This document shows positions 1 through 8,415 of a DNA stretch of 64,000 nt, in pieces. Origin of the DNA: Streptomyces sp. V3I7 (lineage in GTDB: Bacteria; Actinomycetota; Actinomycetes; Streptomycetales; Streptomycetaceae). Within the stretch, counting starts at the first letter, position 1. Every line of letters starts with the position of its first letter. The notes beneath the pieces are model-generated. The model saw nothing but the letters and a program-made list of their open reading frames with translations, was not told where the DNA came from and did not search any database. The DNA lies in assembly GCF_030817495.1 (NCBI RefSeq), contig NZ_JAUSZK010000001.1:62001-126000 (forward strand), given 5' to 3'. Made by a program: the position numbers and the translations under genes.

Positions 1-1819
1 CCCGCGGACAGTCACTGTCCAGGATCATGGCCTGCGCTTCCATAACCGGCACAGTGTCGGGGAGCGAGGCGGCGGCCGCACGGGCGAGGATCTCCGCAGT
101 CCCGCGCTGCCCCGCGTACAGGGCGGCCGTGGCCGCCGACGCAAGCACCTCGTCCTGCCCTTGCTGGGGCACCTGCGCGCGCGCCATGCTGTACGCCCGG
201 TTCGTCGACCCGACTACGGCCAGCATGATCACCGCGTACGTCACGGCCTCCCTACGCCCCTGTCCGGCTACGGCATCAGCCAGTTGGGCTGCCTCGTCGG
301 CCACTTCCGTCGCCCGCTGCAGCTCAACCTGCGCGACCAGCACCCGCACAACTTCCACAAGGGCTCTCAGACAGGCCACTTCACTCTGCCGGGCTCGAGC
401 CAGGCTGACAGCGCGCCGCACCCGCCCCAGACCCGCCCACACCGCGATCAAGGCGTCCGGAAGACTATCGCTGCGCGAAAGCAGGGCGTCGCGTCGCACG
501 GCGAGCACGAATGCGTCAGCAACCTCGGCAGGATCTCCGCCGCCCTTGGCCACCAGGCCCTCGAACGCCGTGGACAGCTCGTCCAGCCCGTCCAGATCGG
601 AACCGGACCGCTGCCACAGCCGCGCGTGACGGTGAGCGTCACCGGCCAGACGGACAAGGCGTCGTGTATCGCCCTGTGCCCGCAGCAGTTGACCGTAGCC
701 GCGGAGCAGATACTCCGGTGTGCGGGGCGGCCAGCGCCGCGCTTGGTAGTCGTCCGCCCACTCATGCAGCCGCTCCCGGTTCGCCGCCAGCTCCTTGTCG
801 GTGAGCAGTTCGACCGCGCTGCGCCGGATCTCCTCGTGGGCCAGGACGTAGACGCCTGATGCGGACGCGTCGGCGTCCTGGGAGGACCAGTGCGGCGTGC
901 GGACGCGGAAGGCCCGCCCGGTAACGGTACTTAACTCCTTTTCGACCAGCCGGGGACGGGTATCTGCCAGGCGGGCGAGGTCCGCCGCCGTCAGGCCACC
1001 ACCGGCCGCCGTCACCAGTCCGAGCAGTTGCCGTGCGAGGCCACCGGCCTGCAGCATCCGCATGAGGCTGTCCTCCGCCTCCCGGCGCACGACTTCCGCG
1101 TACAGCGATGGTGCCAGCCACCGGTCGATGGCGCCGCTTCTCAGCGGGTGCGCGTGAGCCACATCGTCCGGGATGGGAGGATGTGGCCGCCCGGCCACTA
1201 TTACCCGCATTCCGTGCTTGGGCGAGCGCGGCAGCAGTGCGGCGATGCTGTGGCTTCCGGGGCCCGCGAGCACCCCACAGTCCTCATCCAAACCGTCGAC
1301 GACGAGCACCAGTCGTCTGCCTCGGCTCTCGCACAGGGCTGCGGCCCGGTCCATCGCGGCGAGCATGCTCTCCTCGCGCGTGTGCTCGGTGACCGCTGGT
1401 TCCTCCTCACCCAGCAGCGCGTAGAACTGCCGGTGCACCACCTCGCAGTACGCCTCACGGTCGTTTTGCCGGTTCAAGCGCGATGTGATGAAGAAGGACA
1501 CGACGTCGACCCCGGCAGGGGGCTCCATCACGAACTCGGCCATGAGAGCCGTCTTTCCAGCCCATGCGGGGGCGAGCCACCTCCAGTACGCACCCTCGGC
1601 ACTGTCGGCATCTTGCCGCGCGGTGCAGAACTCCGCTATCCGCGCCAGTTCTTGAGACCGTCCGCGAAACTCGGCAGCTGCCAGGGACTCCACTTGGTAG
1701 CGGTAGTTGGACGTGGCGACGCGCTGTGGAAAGGTGACGAACTGGAACTGATTGCCGTCGCCCGTGACGACCAGACCGATGTCCCCCGCTGCCACCACGG
1801 AGCGAGCACCGGTCGCCAT
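1..1819 (-). CDS. NACHT-like STAND ATPase, 3' end outside the window
   Basis: The minus strand reads without a stop from about 1819 to the left edge, so at least 606 residues are present and the C-terminus is missing. After a short N-terminal leader there is a P-loop ending WAGKTALM at about residues 86-93, followed about 75 residues later by a Walker B strand LVLVVDGLDED. This order, with the degenerate APAWAGKT loop, is usual in streptomycete NACHT-type signalling ATPases. The later part is helical and Ala/Leu/Arg-rich, which fits a TPR-like or superhelical sensor. Such proteins are regulatory or defence switches; no target is visible. The start at 1819 (ATG) is tentative because an in-frame ATG lies two codons upstream and neither has a clear Shine-Dalgarno sequence. 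Several plus-strand open frames here are only mirror images. Confidence 0.75.
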   Translation of the reverse strand, partial: MATGARSVVAAGDIGLVVTGDGNQFQFVTFPQRVATSNYRYQVESLAAAEFRGRSQELARIAEFCTARQDADSAEGAYWRWLAPAWAGKTALMAEFVMEPPAGVDVVSFFITSRLNRQNDREAYCEVVHRQFYALLGEEEPAVTEHTREESMLAAMDRAAALCESRGRRLVLVVDGLDEDCGVLAGPGSHSIAALLPRSPKHGMRVIVAGRPHPPIPDDVAHAHPLRSGAIDRWLAPSLYAEVVRREAEDSLMRMLQAGGLARQLLGLVTAAGGGLTAADLARLADTRPRLVEKELSTVTGRAFRVRTPHWSSQDADASASGVYVLAHEEIRRSAVELLTDKELAANRERLHEWADDYQARRWPPRTPEYLLRGYGQLLRAQGDTRRLVRLAGDAHRHARLWQRSGSDLDGLDELSTAFEGLVAKGGGDPAEVADAFVLAVRRDALLSRSDSLPDALIAVWAGLGRVRRAVSLARARQSEVACLRALVEVVRVLVAQVELQRATEVADEAAQLADAVAGQGRREAVTYAVIMLAVVGSTNRAYSMARAQVPQQGQDEVLASAATAALYAGQRGTAEILARAAAASLPDTVPVMEAQAMILDSDCPR

Positions 1820-2025
1820 AGGCATGCCATCCAGGGGCAGCGACTGCTGTCGCCGTGGACGGCCCCACCACCTACCCAACAATGGTGCCGGGCCTCCCCT
1901 CGGCGCTCCGTGCCCAGCGTCACTGGATCTGGCACAGAAGATCCTGATACATCGTCTCGACGAGTCTAGTCCCGCGAAATCACGGCTTCCCGGATACGGT
2001 CGGGGACTTCAGGGCACGGGGCTCA

Positions 2026-2597
2026 ATGGATGCGCAGGTGAACAGCCCTTTGGCCACCAGCCAACGCACCGCGACTGCGGCTTCCCATGCCCGCTGGGAG
2101 TTGGTCGAGCCGATCCTGACCACCTGGCGGGCCGAACATTGCGGCCGCGGACTGGACATCGACCGGCTCCCAGACCACGACTTGCACAGTCCCCCGGACG
2201 CGATCCTCTACGTGAACCGCAATGTGATCCCCTGGCGCCACCTCCCGCACGACTACCCGCACTGGAACACCGTCTATGCCTACTTCGCCCGCTGGCAGGA
2301 GGGGGTGCCTTCGACCAGCTCAACAGTCTCCTCCGCCGGCAAGTCCGCTGGCAGGAGGGCCGGGAGGCCGAGCCCAGCGCGTCATCGACGCACAGAGCGT
2401 CAAGACGTCCACCAACGTCCCTGCGGCCGGCCAGGGCGTCGACGCGGGCAAGAAGACATCCGATGCGGAAGAATCGTTCCTAGATACGGACGACAGCCCA
2501 AGAGCGGTAATGGACGACTGCCACGTCTGCCACCAACCCTACGGTGAAGGATCGAGACCCGGGAGCGGCCACTGCTGCGGGTTGATCTGGTGAGCCA
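2026..2597 (+). pseudogene. IS5-family transposase remnant, frameshifted
   Basis: The first frame reads like the N-terminus of an IS5-type transposase, with WELVEPILTTWR near residue 25 and VIPWRHLPHDYPHWNTVYAYF near residue 67. It then slips to a second frame (FDQLNSLLRRQVRWQEG) and a third frame (VIDAQSVKTSTNVPAAGQG, the first catalytic Asp region). The rest is scrambled up to about 2597, where a different element begins on the other strand. At least two frameshifts and loss of the C-terminal DDE half make it non-functional. It separates the NACHT-like gene from the GHKL ATPase. Confidence 0.8.
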
Positions 2598-2822
2598 GGT
2601 CAGGCCGATCTCGTTGAACCGGTGGATCACGTCCCGGACGGTGTCCTCGTCGGCCTGCACCAGCTTCGCGATCACCGGCACACGGTTCCCGCCCGCCGAG
2701 GCCAACAGCATCATCGCTCGCCGGTAGCGCACGGAACTGGTGCTGCCCCGGCGCACGATCTGCTGCAGCTTCTGCCCTTCCTGGTCAGTCAGTCTGCGCA
2801 CACGGACAGGCTCAGCCACCAC
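2598..2822 (-). pseudogene. IS630-family transposase N-terminal fragment
   Basis: From a GTG at about 2822 or 2819 the minus strand encodes EPVRVRRLTDQEGQKLQQIV, then a helix-turn-helix region with YRRAMMLLASAGG and VIAKLVQADEDTVRDVIHRF. This matches the start of IS630-family transposases. Similarity stops at EIGL near 2598, exactly where the IS5 remnant of the opposite strand ends. Only about 75 of the expected 350 residues remain, so this is a dead fragment and the junction marks a rearrangement between two elements. Confidence 0.75.
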
Positions 2823-3177
2823 ACCCCCAGCAGTCGGACGGAACCATCCGGACATCCAACGGCGGGAACCACCATCCCGGCCAACCTTCCCGGTCAGAGC
2901 ACTAGACACCAACCCCACCCCGTAGGTCGGTTGGCCACACTCGCTGGCCCACGACGCATGCACTCGAGATACCCGCTCGTCCCTTCCATCACCGCTCCGC
3001 AGGCCAGCGCATCACTCACCCGGTGAGGTTCCCAGGCCGTTGATGCAGGCCGTGGGCCTCTCACCGTGGCCGCGGGCGGATGCGCCGCGCCGATCGGAGC
3101 GGCTGTACTGCCATGTCTCGGCTGGGTGTTCAGTGTGGAGCGTGGCCGTCGGTGCGTATCAACGGCACACTGCGCGG

Positions 3178-3810
3178 ATGGAGATGCGCTCAAGGAGCCC
3201 CTGGCAGAACACGACACATGACTGGGCGAGCACCGTCGACCTCGACCACCTGCGGCACATCCGCCGGCACCCGGCTCTCTTCGCCCCGGGCGGTGTCCGG
3301 CATCTGATCCTCGAAGTCGTCGCCTACGCGGCTGACGAGGCCGGATGCAAGGGGGGTGGTCATTGCAGGATCGCTCTGCACTCCGATGGTTCTGTCTGCG
3401 TGGCCGATGACGGGCGCGGCACGGACACACGCCTCGATGACCGCGGCAGAGCCGTGAAGAAGCCGGTCATCTCGACCAAAGATCTGCGTTTCTTCGACCA
3501 CCCCGACGCGCAGATCCTTCCCGACGGACACCCCCGGCGGGGCATGTCCGTCGTGGCCGCACTCAGCGACCATCTGGAGCACACCAACCGCCGCAGCGAC
3601 GGAGCATGGATCCAGCGCTACGAGCGAGGCATTGCCGTCACCGATCTGATACCGCTCCCCCATGACCGCACGATGACCGGGACCACCATCCGCTTCCTTG
3701 CGAGCCCGTCCCTGACCGCCACGGCCGCCCTGACTCCCGATGACCTGACGGCACTCACCGCGGCGTGGCCCCGTCTCACCCTCGAAGTCCACGGCAGGCA
3801 CCCGGGATGA
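3178..3810 (+). CDS. GyrB-like stand-alone GHKL ATPase domain protein
   Basis: About 210 residues resemble only the ATP-binding half of DNA gyrase B. LDHLRHIRRHPALF corresponds to the GyrB start (LEHVRKRPGMY). VRHLILEVVAYAADEAG corresponds to the N-box, DGSVCVADDGRGTDTR to the G1 box, and HPRRGMSVVAALSDHLE to the lid region. The usual Asn of the N-box (EVVDN) is replaced by Tyr while the catalytic Glu is kept, so nucleotide handling may differ from gyrase. There is no transducer, TOPRIM or DNA-gate domain, so it cannot be a topoisomerase. The start at 3178 is preferred because upstream codons to 3040 look non-coding, but a longer form is open to 3040. It sits alone between IS remnants. Role unknown. 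Confidence 0.65.
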   Translation: MEMRSRSPWQNTTHDWASTVDLDHLRHIRRHPALFAPGGVRHLILEVVAYAADEAGCKGGGHCRIALHSDGSVCVADDGRGTDTRLDDRGRAVKKPVISTKDLRFFDHPDAQILPDGHPRRGMSVVAALSDHLEHTNRRSDGAWIQRYERGIAVTDLIPLPHDRTMTGTTIRFLASPSLTATAALTPDDLTALTAAWPRLTLEVHGRHPG

Positions 3811-3854
3811 GACGGGGGCGCGGTCGAACGCGCCGGCGACAGCTCGTCCCGGCT

Positions 3855-3893
3855 GCTCGCGCCAGTTGCTCGCGCCAGTTGCTCGCGCCGGTG
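3855..3893. repeat. Three tandem 13-bp repeats
   Basis: The unit GCTCGCGCCAGTT occurs twice head to tail and a third time with changes at its last bases. It lies about 45 bp downstream of the GHKL ATPase gene, in a stretch with no convincing gene. Confidence 0.85.
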
Positions 3894-4763
3894 GCGCCGT
3901 GTCAGGGCCGGCACGGTCACGCGCCACCAGGCGCGGGTACGGATGAGGGCAGAGGCCGGCGGGGGCCGGGATGGTTGTGCGAGGCCTGGCAGACCCTGGA
4001 CACCGTGGAAGCCGCCCCTCGCCCCTGGGTGAAAGGGGGAGGTGGGAGGGGGAGACTGTGGCCCGGCTCGGGTTGCGCCGGGTCGAGTTCGACAGGATGC
4101 GGTGCGGGGCGTCGGCGCAGCCCTGGTTCTGGTCTGTGTGGTCAGTTACGGGTAGGCGAGGCCTTCTCCTTGGCAGTTCGCCAGGTGGGTGGTCCACGTG
4201 TCGACGCGTACCTGGTGGGCATCGGCTCGCTCGGCGCGGGTCGGGTACGCCGGCTCCGGCTCTCTCTGTCCGAGCCCCTGGTGCCGGGGTCCTCGGATGA
4301 GGGGAAGGGGCCAGGTTGTCACGAGGGGCCGCCGGGTCCGGGTCAGCATCGATTGCGGTGGTGGTGCGCACAGCCCTGGGCAGGGGAGGCTTGAGGCTGG
4401 TTTGAGCCGGGGCAGCCGCCGGCAGTAGGGCAGTTGCGCGGGGAGCGGCCGTCCGGTGTCCCGGTCCATGTCTCGCCTGCGGCGCTGTTTGCCGCCCCGG
4501 CCATGCCGTCTGTGTGCCGAGGAGCGCTGTCGGCGTCCAGCCGCTGTCGTGCGCAGCCATGAGTTGGGGGGGGGGAGGTTGGGGCCGGGCGATTGGGCAC
4601 GTACGAGGCGAGGTGTCGGGCCTCGGTCCCGGCGGTGGCCGGCAGGGTGCCTGAGAGGCCATCAATTGGCTGGGCGCGTCGGGCGGTTCGCTATGTGGAG
4701 CAGGGTCGGGCGTCGGTGAGGTACGCGGCAGCCGGGCGACACCTGAAGACGCCGGCCGTGGTG
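3894..4763. other. Gene-free stretch between GHKL gene and IS21 remnant
   Basis: I see no reading frame here with recognisable protein sequence or streptomycete codon pattern. The only notable element is a run of ten G residues at about 4565-4574 followed by further G runs, which could form a G-quadruplex on the plus strand. Confidence 0.55.
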
Positions 4764-5152
4764 ATCTCCGCCCATCGGGGTGTCGCTGAGCTCGTCGAAG
4801 CTGCCGACGAGAAGCAGCTGACCAAGACCATCGCCCGCTACGGGCGCGTTGATCTTTTGTGCATCGACGAGCTCGGCTACATGGAACTCGACCGCCGCGG
4901 CGCCGAACTCCTCTTCCAGGTCCTGACCGAGCGGGAGGAAAAGAACAGCGTGACCATCGCCTCAAACGAATGGTTCTCCGGCGGGACGAAGCCCTTCACC
5001 GACCCGGCTGCGCCCGCCTGGACTGCCCCCGGCTCTGCGCGGCCATCGTCGACCGCCTCACCTTCGGCGGCAACATCATCGAGACCGGCGCCGACTCCTA
5101 CCGACTCGCCACCACTCGCGCCCGCGCCGAACAGCAGGACACGGCCGGCTGA
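4764..5152 (+). pseudogene. IstB-like ATPase remnant of an IS21 element
   Basis: The frame contains the middle of an IS21 helper ATPase: LVEAADEKQLTKTIARYG, then Walker B DLLCIDELGYMELDRRGAEL, then FQVLTEREEKNSVTIASNE. Near 5010 the frame shifts, and the C-terminal part (LCAAIVDRLTFGGNIIETG, then DSYRLATTRARAEQ) continues in another frame to 5152. The P-loop and N-terminal half are missing, and the IstA partner is not adjacent; IstA pieces occur near 20 kb. This is a dead fragment. Confidence 0.8.
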
Positions 5153-5154
5153 CC

Positions 5155-5570
5155 TCACCCGCAGCTCAGAGCGCGACCGGTCGGTACTTTCAGAGCCTCG
5201 TCGGCAATCTGCTCCGCGGACGCATCTTTAAGGCCGCCCCAGGGGGGGAAGACCAAGTCACTCACCCGGGGATGCGACACGTTCGCCTCCAGGAGCCGCA
5301 GATAGTGGTCGCTCTCCGGGGCGGCCATCAGGAGTCTGCGAGCGATCTCGACGAGCTCGTCCCGGGTGACGTCCGCGACCACGGGGCGAGCCGGCCGGGC
5401 CGCCTCCTCGCGAACTCCTCCAGACTTCTGCTGCCGTAGCACCCGGCGAAGTCGAGAGCCTCGTCATCGTGCCCAGTCATCGCATTGAAGGCCGCGATCG
5501 CCTCGCCCGCCACCTCCGATCCGGCTTCCAACCGGTCAGCGATCCGCTCCACCTCGGCGCACAACTTCAT
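5155..5570 (-). pseudogene. Hypothetical protein gene split by a frameshift
   Basis: The gene starts at 5570 (MKLCAEVERIADRLEAG) and reads to CYGSRSLEEFAR, where the frame is lost near 5400. A second frame continues at once with EEAARPARPVVADVTRDELV and runs to 5155 through LLMAAPESDHYLRLLEANV. The two parts fit end to end as one acidic protein of about 135 residues, so a single-base indel near 5400 (or a sequencing error, or a programmed shift) interrupts it. I do not recognise the family and see no membrane segment or signal peptide. It abuts the IS21 remnant, whose insertion history may explain the decay. Confidence 0.55.
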
Positions 5571-5612
5571 CCAGCCGCTGCCGGCTCACGGGCGGGGGCA
5601 ACAATTCCGGTC

Positions 5613-5705
5613 TCAGGTCCACAGCCGGATTGTGTCCATCGGTGCCGACACGCCGAGCCGGGCCCTCTGGGCGCTCTGCCACTTCTCATCAACATTTCCG
5701 GACAT
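5613..5705 (-). CDS. Possible 30-aa small protein
   Basis: A minus-strand ATG at 5705 opens a 30-codon frame (MSGNVDEKWQSAQRARLGVS followed by ten more residues) that ends 43 bp upstream of the frameshifted gene at 5570. The composition looks protein-like and the frame is co-oriented with that gene, but the Shine-Dalgarno sequence is weak and I know of no homologue. It may be a small partner of the downstream gene or a chance frame. Confidence 0.25.
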   Translation of the reverse strand: MSGNVDEKWQSAQRARLGVSAPMDTIRLWT

Positions 5706-6063
5706 CTCGATCAAGAATCGATGCCAGGACCCATCGACATTGCTCTCTGTTCTCACCTACGAAGCGAGTGCGGGCATGGGTGCGGGTGCTGTGGGGGCAT
5801 GCACGGTTCGGTGTGTCCGGGCCAGGAGCCGGGGGCGTGCACCGGCGATCTCCGCGTGTGCGGTCAGGGAAGGCCGGGCGACGAGAGCGGCCACCGCGGC
5901 CCCCCTCCGGCCCTCTGAGGATGAAGGCGTCATCGCCTGTTGTTGCGGCTTGTGGGCGTCCGCAGCCGCGGGCAGTTGCCTGGAAGCAGGCCGGACAGCG
6001 GCCGGGTCAGGCTGTCCGGCGTAGGGGCTCCTTGCTCCAGGCCGGTCCGGCCGGCTCCTTCCG
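5706..6063. other. Gene-free stretch
   Basis: No frame here has convincing protein features. The region lies between the possible small ORF and the 3' end of the IF-1 gene and probably contains the infA transcription end, but no strong hairpin stands out. Confidence 0.5.
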
Positions 6064-6288
6064 TCATGCCCTGTAGCGGTAGCAGATCCGGCCCCGGGTG
6101 AGGTCGTAGGGGCTGAGTTCCACCAGTACTCGGTCGTACGGGAGGATCCTGATGTAGTTCTTCCGGATCTTGCCGCTGATGTGGGCGAGCACCCTGTGCC
6201 CGTTGTGGAGTTCCACCGTGAAGGTGGCGTTGCGCAGGCACTCGATGACGATGCCTTCGGCTTCTATGCCCCGTGCTGTTTTGGTCAT
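6064..6288 (-). CDS. infA: Translation initiation factor IF-1, divergent paralogue
   Basis: The 74-residue product is a single S1/OB-fold protein. It reads [23 protein letters not shown], then [19 protein letters not shown], and ends with [19 protein letters not shown], the diagnostic IF-1 C-terminal pattern. IF-1 binds the ribosomal A site with IF-2 and IF-3. The N-terminus ([12 protein letters not shown]) differs from the usual housekeeping form (AKKQGAIE type), and the gene is not next to rpmJ, rpsM or other ribosomal genes. It is therefore probably a second, accessory IF-1 rather than the essential copy. The ATG at 6288 is the only sensible start. A role in conditional translation is inference. 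Confidence 0.88.
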   Translation of the reverse strand: MTKTARGIEAEGIVIECLRNATFTVELHNGHRVLAHISGKIRKNYIRILPYDRVLVELSPYDLTRGRICYRYRA

Positions 6289-6542
6289 GATCTCTTGATC
6301 TCTCACTTCTCGCGTTCTGTGACGGTTTTTTTCGACAGGACTCGGCAGGCAACGCATGCGATGCGCGGGCGCGGAGCGGTCCCCCTCTCGGCCGGCGGCC
6401 CTGCGCAGCCGGCCCCTGGACGACGGCGGCGGCGGACGGCGAACGGCGGCGGTGGCGGCGGTCTGGTATCCGCCCGGTCGAAGCGGCCTTCGCCGGGCCT
6501 GCATCAGGTCCGGTGTGGCCGCTCGGTCCGGGTGACGGGACG

Positions 6543-7352
6543 TCAGCGGCGGACGAGTTCCACGGTGCCGGCCGTGCGGCGCGCACCGGCACTCTCGAAC
6601 AGGGCGGTAGCCGCCGTGTTCGACTCGTCCACCTCGGCCCATGCCGCAGCCGTCCGGCGGCGGTGCAGCGAACCCAGTGCGTGGGCCAGCAGCGCCCGGG
6701 CGATGCCGCGGCGGTGCCTGTCGGCGCGGACGGCGATCAGCCCGATCCGTGGCTGCCGGGTCAGCGGCGCCACCCGGATCAGTCCCACGTACAGGCCACC
6801 GTGCTGCGCCACCGCGTACTTCGAGGGGTCGAGGACGGTGGTCCCCGCCGGGCAGGGCAGTACCTCGGCCGGCATCGTCCGCCATCCGGCGGCGGCCTCG
6901 ACCTCGTCGCGGATGACGCGGTCCAAGGCCCGCAGCGGACCCTCCTGCGCCTGGCCGGCCGGCACGATCGTCACGCCTGCAGGGGGCCGCACCCGGCCGA
7001 GCCCGCCGGCCTGCGGGTCGGTCGGCACCAGATAGCCCCGCTCGCGGCGTGCGGCGGTGAAGCCGGCCCGTTGCCAGGCGGACCTCGCATCGTGGTCGGC
7101 CTCGTCGACGACGGTGTACAGCGGGAGGGGCAGATCCGCCGACATCACCTCGGCGATCCGGTCGAAGACCGCGCCGTGCCACGCGTCGATGCTGATGAAA
7201 AGCCGCCCGTCGGGCCGGCGCGACGCATCACCGCGTCCGATCACTTGGCCGGCCGCCCGGCCGTCCTCCACGGCGTGCCACAGCAGGTCCGACACCCGCG
7301 TGACCACCACCTCGTGATGACCCGGACCCGCTGGGGAATGCATGAAGTTCAT
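6543..7352 (-). CDS. GNAT-family N-acetyltransferase
   Basis: This protein of about 269 residues has a C-terminal GNAT fold. [20 protein letters not shown] is the acetyl-CoA-binding motif A (R-x-x-G-x-A type), and [18 protein letters not shown] is the following motif B with the usual Asn and Phe. The N-terminal half ([20 protein letters not shown], then [18 protein letters not shown]) resembles a second degenerate GNAT domain, so the protein may be a tandem GNAT. The ATG at 7352 is chosen because AGAGGTG lies six bases upstream. A 17-codon ORF with a strong ribosome-binding site precedes it, and CACTCCTT just upstream can pair with this Shine-Dalgarno sequence, suggesting translational control. 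Substrate unknown; many such enzymes modify amines or antibiotics. Confidence 0.8.
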   Translation of the reverse strand: MNFMHSPAGPGHHEVVVTRVSDLLWHAVEDGRAAGQVIGRGDASRRPDGRLFISIDAWHGAVFDRIAEVMSADLPLPLYTVVDEADHDARSAWQRAGFTAARRERGYLVPTDPQAGGLGRVRPPAGVTIVPAGQAQEGPLRALDRVIRDEVEAAAGWRTMPAEVLPCPAGTTVLDPSKYAVAQHGGLYVGLIRVAPLTRQPRIGLIAVRADRHRRGIARALLAHALGSLHRRRTAAAWAEVDESNTAATALFESAGARRTAGTVELVRR

Positions 7353-7406
7353 AGGAGTCACCTCTCAAGGAGTGCCTTCACCCAGGCGCTCCCGGCGACA
7401 CCTACG

Positions 7407-7460
7407 TCAACCGCCCACCGTGAAAATGACAGGGAGCACCCACACCGAAACAGCCTTCAT
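7407..7460 (-). CDS. 17-aa leader peptide upstream of the GNAT gene
   Basis: The sequence GGAGGTGA, five bases, then ATG opens a 17-codon frame (MKAVSVWVLPVIFTVGG) that ends in TGA 54 bp before the acetyltransferase start. The ribosome-binding site is stronger than that of most genes in the window, and the tiny hydrophobic product has no other evident role. The layout (short ORF, small hairpin, gene whose ribosome-binding site can be hidden) resembles translation-attenuation leaders of inducible resistance genes. That interpretation is inference. Confidence 0.5.
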   Translation of the reverse strand: MKAVSVWVLPVIFTVGG

Positions 7461-7570
7461 GGGTCTCACCTCCTCACGTTCACTCACGGCTGACCGGACA
7501 GTACCAAGCGGGGTGCCATGGGCCCCACCCGTTTTCCGGGCGCCATCAACACCCGCCCCCGGCCAGCAGC

Positions 7571-7708
7571 GGGGCACGGGCAGCGAGTGCAAGGCACGGG
7601 CAGCGAGTGCAGGGCACGGGCAGCGAGTGCAAGGCACGGACAGCGAGTGCAGGGCACGGGCAGCGAGTGCTGGGGCGGGCAGCGAGTGCTGGGGCGGGCA
7701 GCGAGTGC
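7571..7708. repeat. Seven tandem 19-20 bp repeats
   Basis: Five units of 20 bp (type ARGGCACGGGCAGCGAGTGC) are followed by two units of 19 bp (TGGGGCGGGCAGCGAGTGC) and a decayed partial copy. All seven share GGGCAGCGAGTGC with one A/G change. The GCAC and GTGC ends of the first five units are complementary, so each unit can form a small hairpin. The array lies upstream of the leader ORF and GNAT gene and outside any gene I can support. Confidence 0.92.
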
Positions 7709-8283
7709 GGGGGCGGGCTGGAGTGGTGGCGGATCGACCATGGAACGGGAGAAAGCCGTCTCCCCGCGGCCGTCTTCCCGGAGGCAGCCGCCGTGGCCGT
7801 CTTCCCGACGGTGGCCGCCGTGACGGGATGCTGCTGGATGTGGTGATGGCCGAACCGGCCCCACGCCCCGGCAGCGGGCCCCGGCCATGGCCGGGGCCGG
7901 GGGCTCCGGCGCTTTCGTTCTGTCACCGGCTGTCGAGCGGGTGCGCCGGGCGCACGGGGCGGGGTTCAGTGGCCGCCGCCGTCGACAGCCCGCGACTACG
8001 GCAGGCCGGCCGGCTGCGTATCCGGGCGGCGGAGCAGCAGCCGGACGGCCAGGTATCCGCCGGCCTCCCGCGGCGCCGGCCGAACAACGCGTGCAGCCCA
8101 CCAGGCCGGCCGACGACGCCAACCGAGCACAAGGCACGGCCCCCGCACCCTGGGCAGGCGGCGCCGGCCGCCGTGCACTGCGCGTCAACACGCACTATCT
8201 CGATATTCACGTCTACCGACAGCACCGCGATGTCCGCGATCGACTCGAAGCTCTGCAGAGATCGAACCGTTCAGAGGTTCGGG
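7709..8283. other. Gene-free stretch with a perfect 22-bp palindrome
   Basis: No convincing gene is seen. At 7877-7898 the sequence is a perfect palindrome, GGCC then CCGGCCATGG then CCGGGGCC, centred on an NcoI-like CCATGG. It could be a dimeric protein site or a cruciform-forming element. Confidence 0.6.
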
Positions 8284-8322
8284 CACCGCGGGCCCCTGCC
8301 GAGTTGGCAGGGGCCCGCGGTG
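8284..8322. terminator. Strong hairpin terminator
   Basis: CACCGCGGGCCCCTGCC is followed by a GAGTT loop and the exact complement GGCAGGGGCCCGCGGTG, giving a perfect 17-bp stem. It lies about 95 bp downstream of the hydrolase stop at 8416 and has no U-tract, as is common for streptomycete terminators. Confidence 0.8.
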
Positions 8323-8415
8323 GAGAGGGAGCTGAGGAGAGCCGGGACCTGTCCTCGACGAGCAGCATCCTGGCCGGCACCGCCTACCGTCCGCTGCCGG
8401 CCTGACGGGCCGGCC

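Noticed and set aside
161..1969. Long plus-strand open frames over the first 2 kb
   Set aside because: They mirror the minus-strand NACHT-like gene, whose frame contains Walker A and B motifs; the plus frames have no recognisable protein sequence.
2503..2545. Zinc-finger protein because of DDCHVCHQPY
   Set aside because: This lies inside the frameshifted IS5 remnant; another frame gives the expected transposase-like sequence, so the Cys pattern is accidental.
7571..7708. CRISPR array
   Set aside because: The 19-20 bp units are directly adjacent with no spacers, and no cas gene is present.
7484..8405. Long open frames on both strands across the 20-bp repeats
   Set aside because: They consist of repeat-encoded LHSLPVPC-type peptides and low-complexity sequence without start signals; they arise because GC-rich repeats lack stops.
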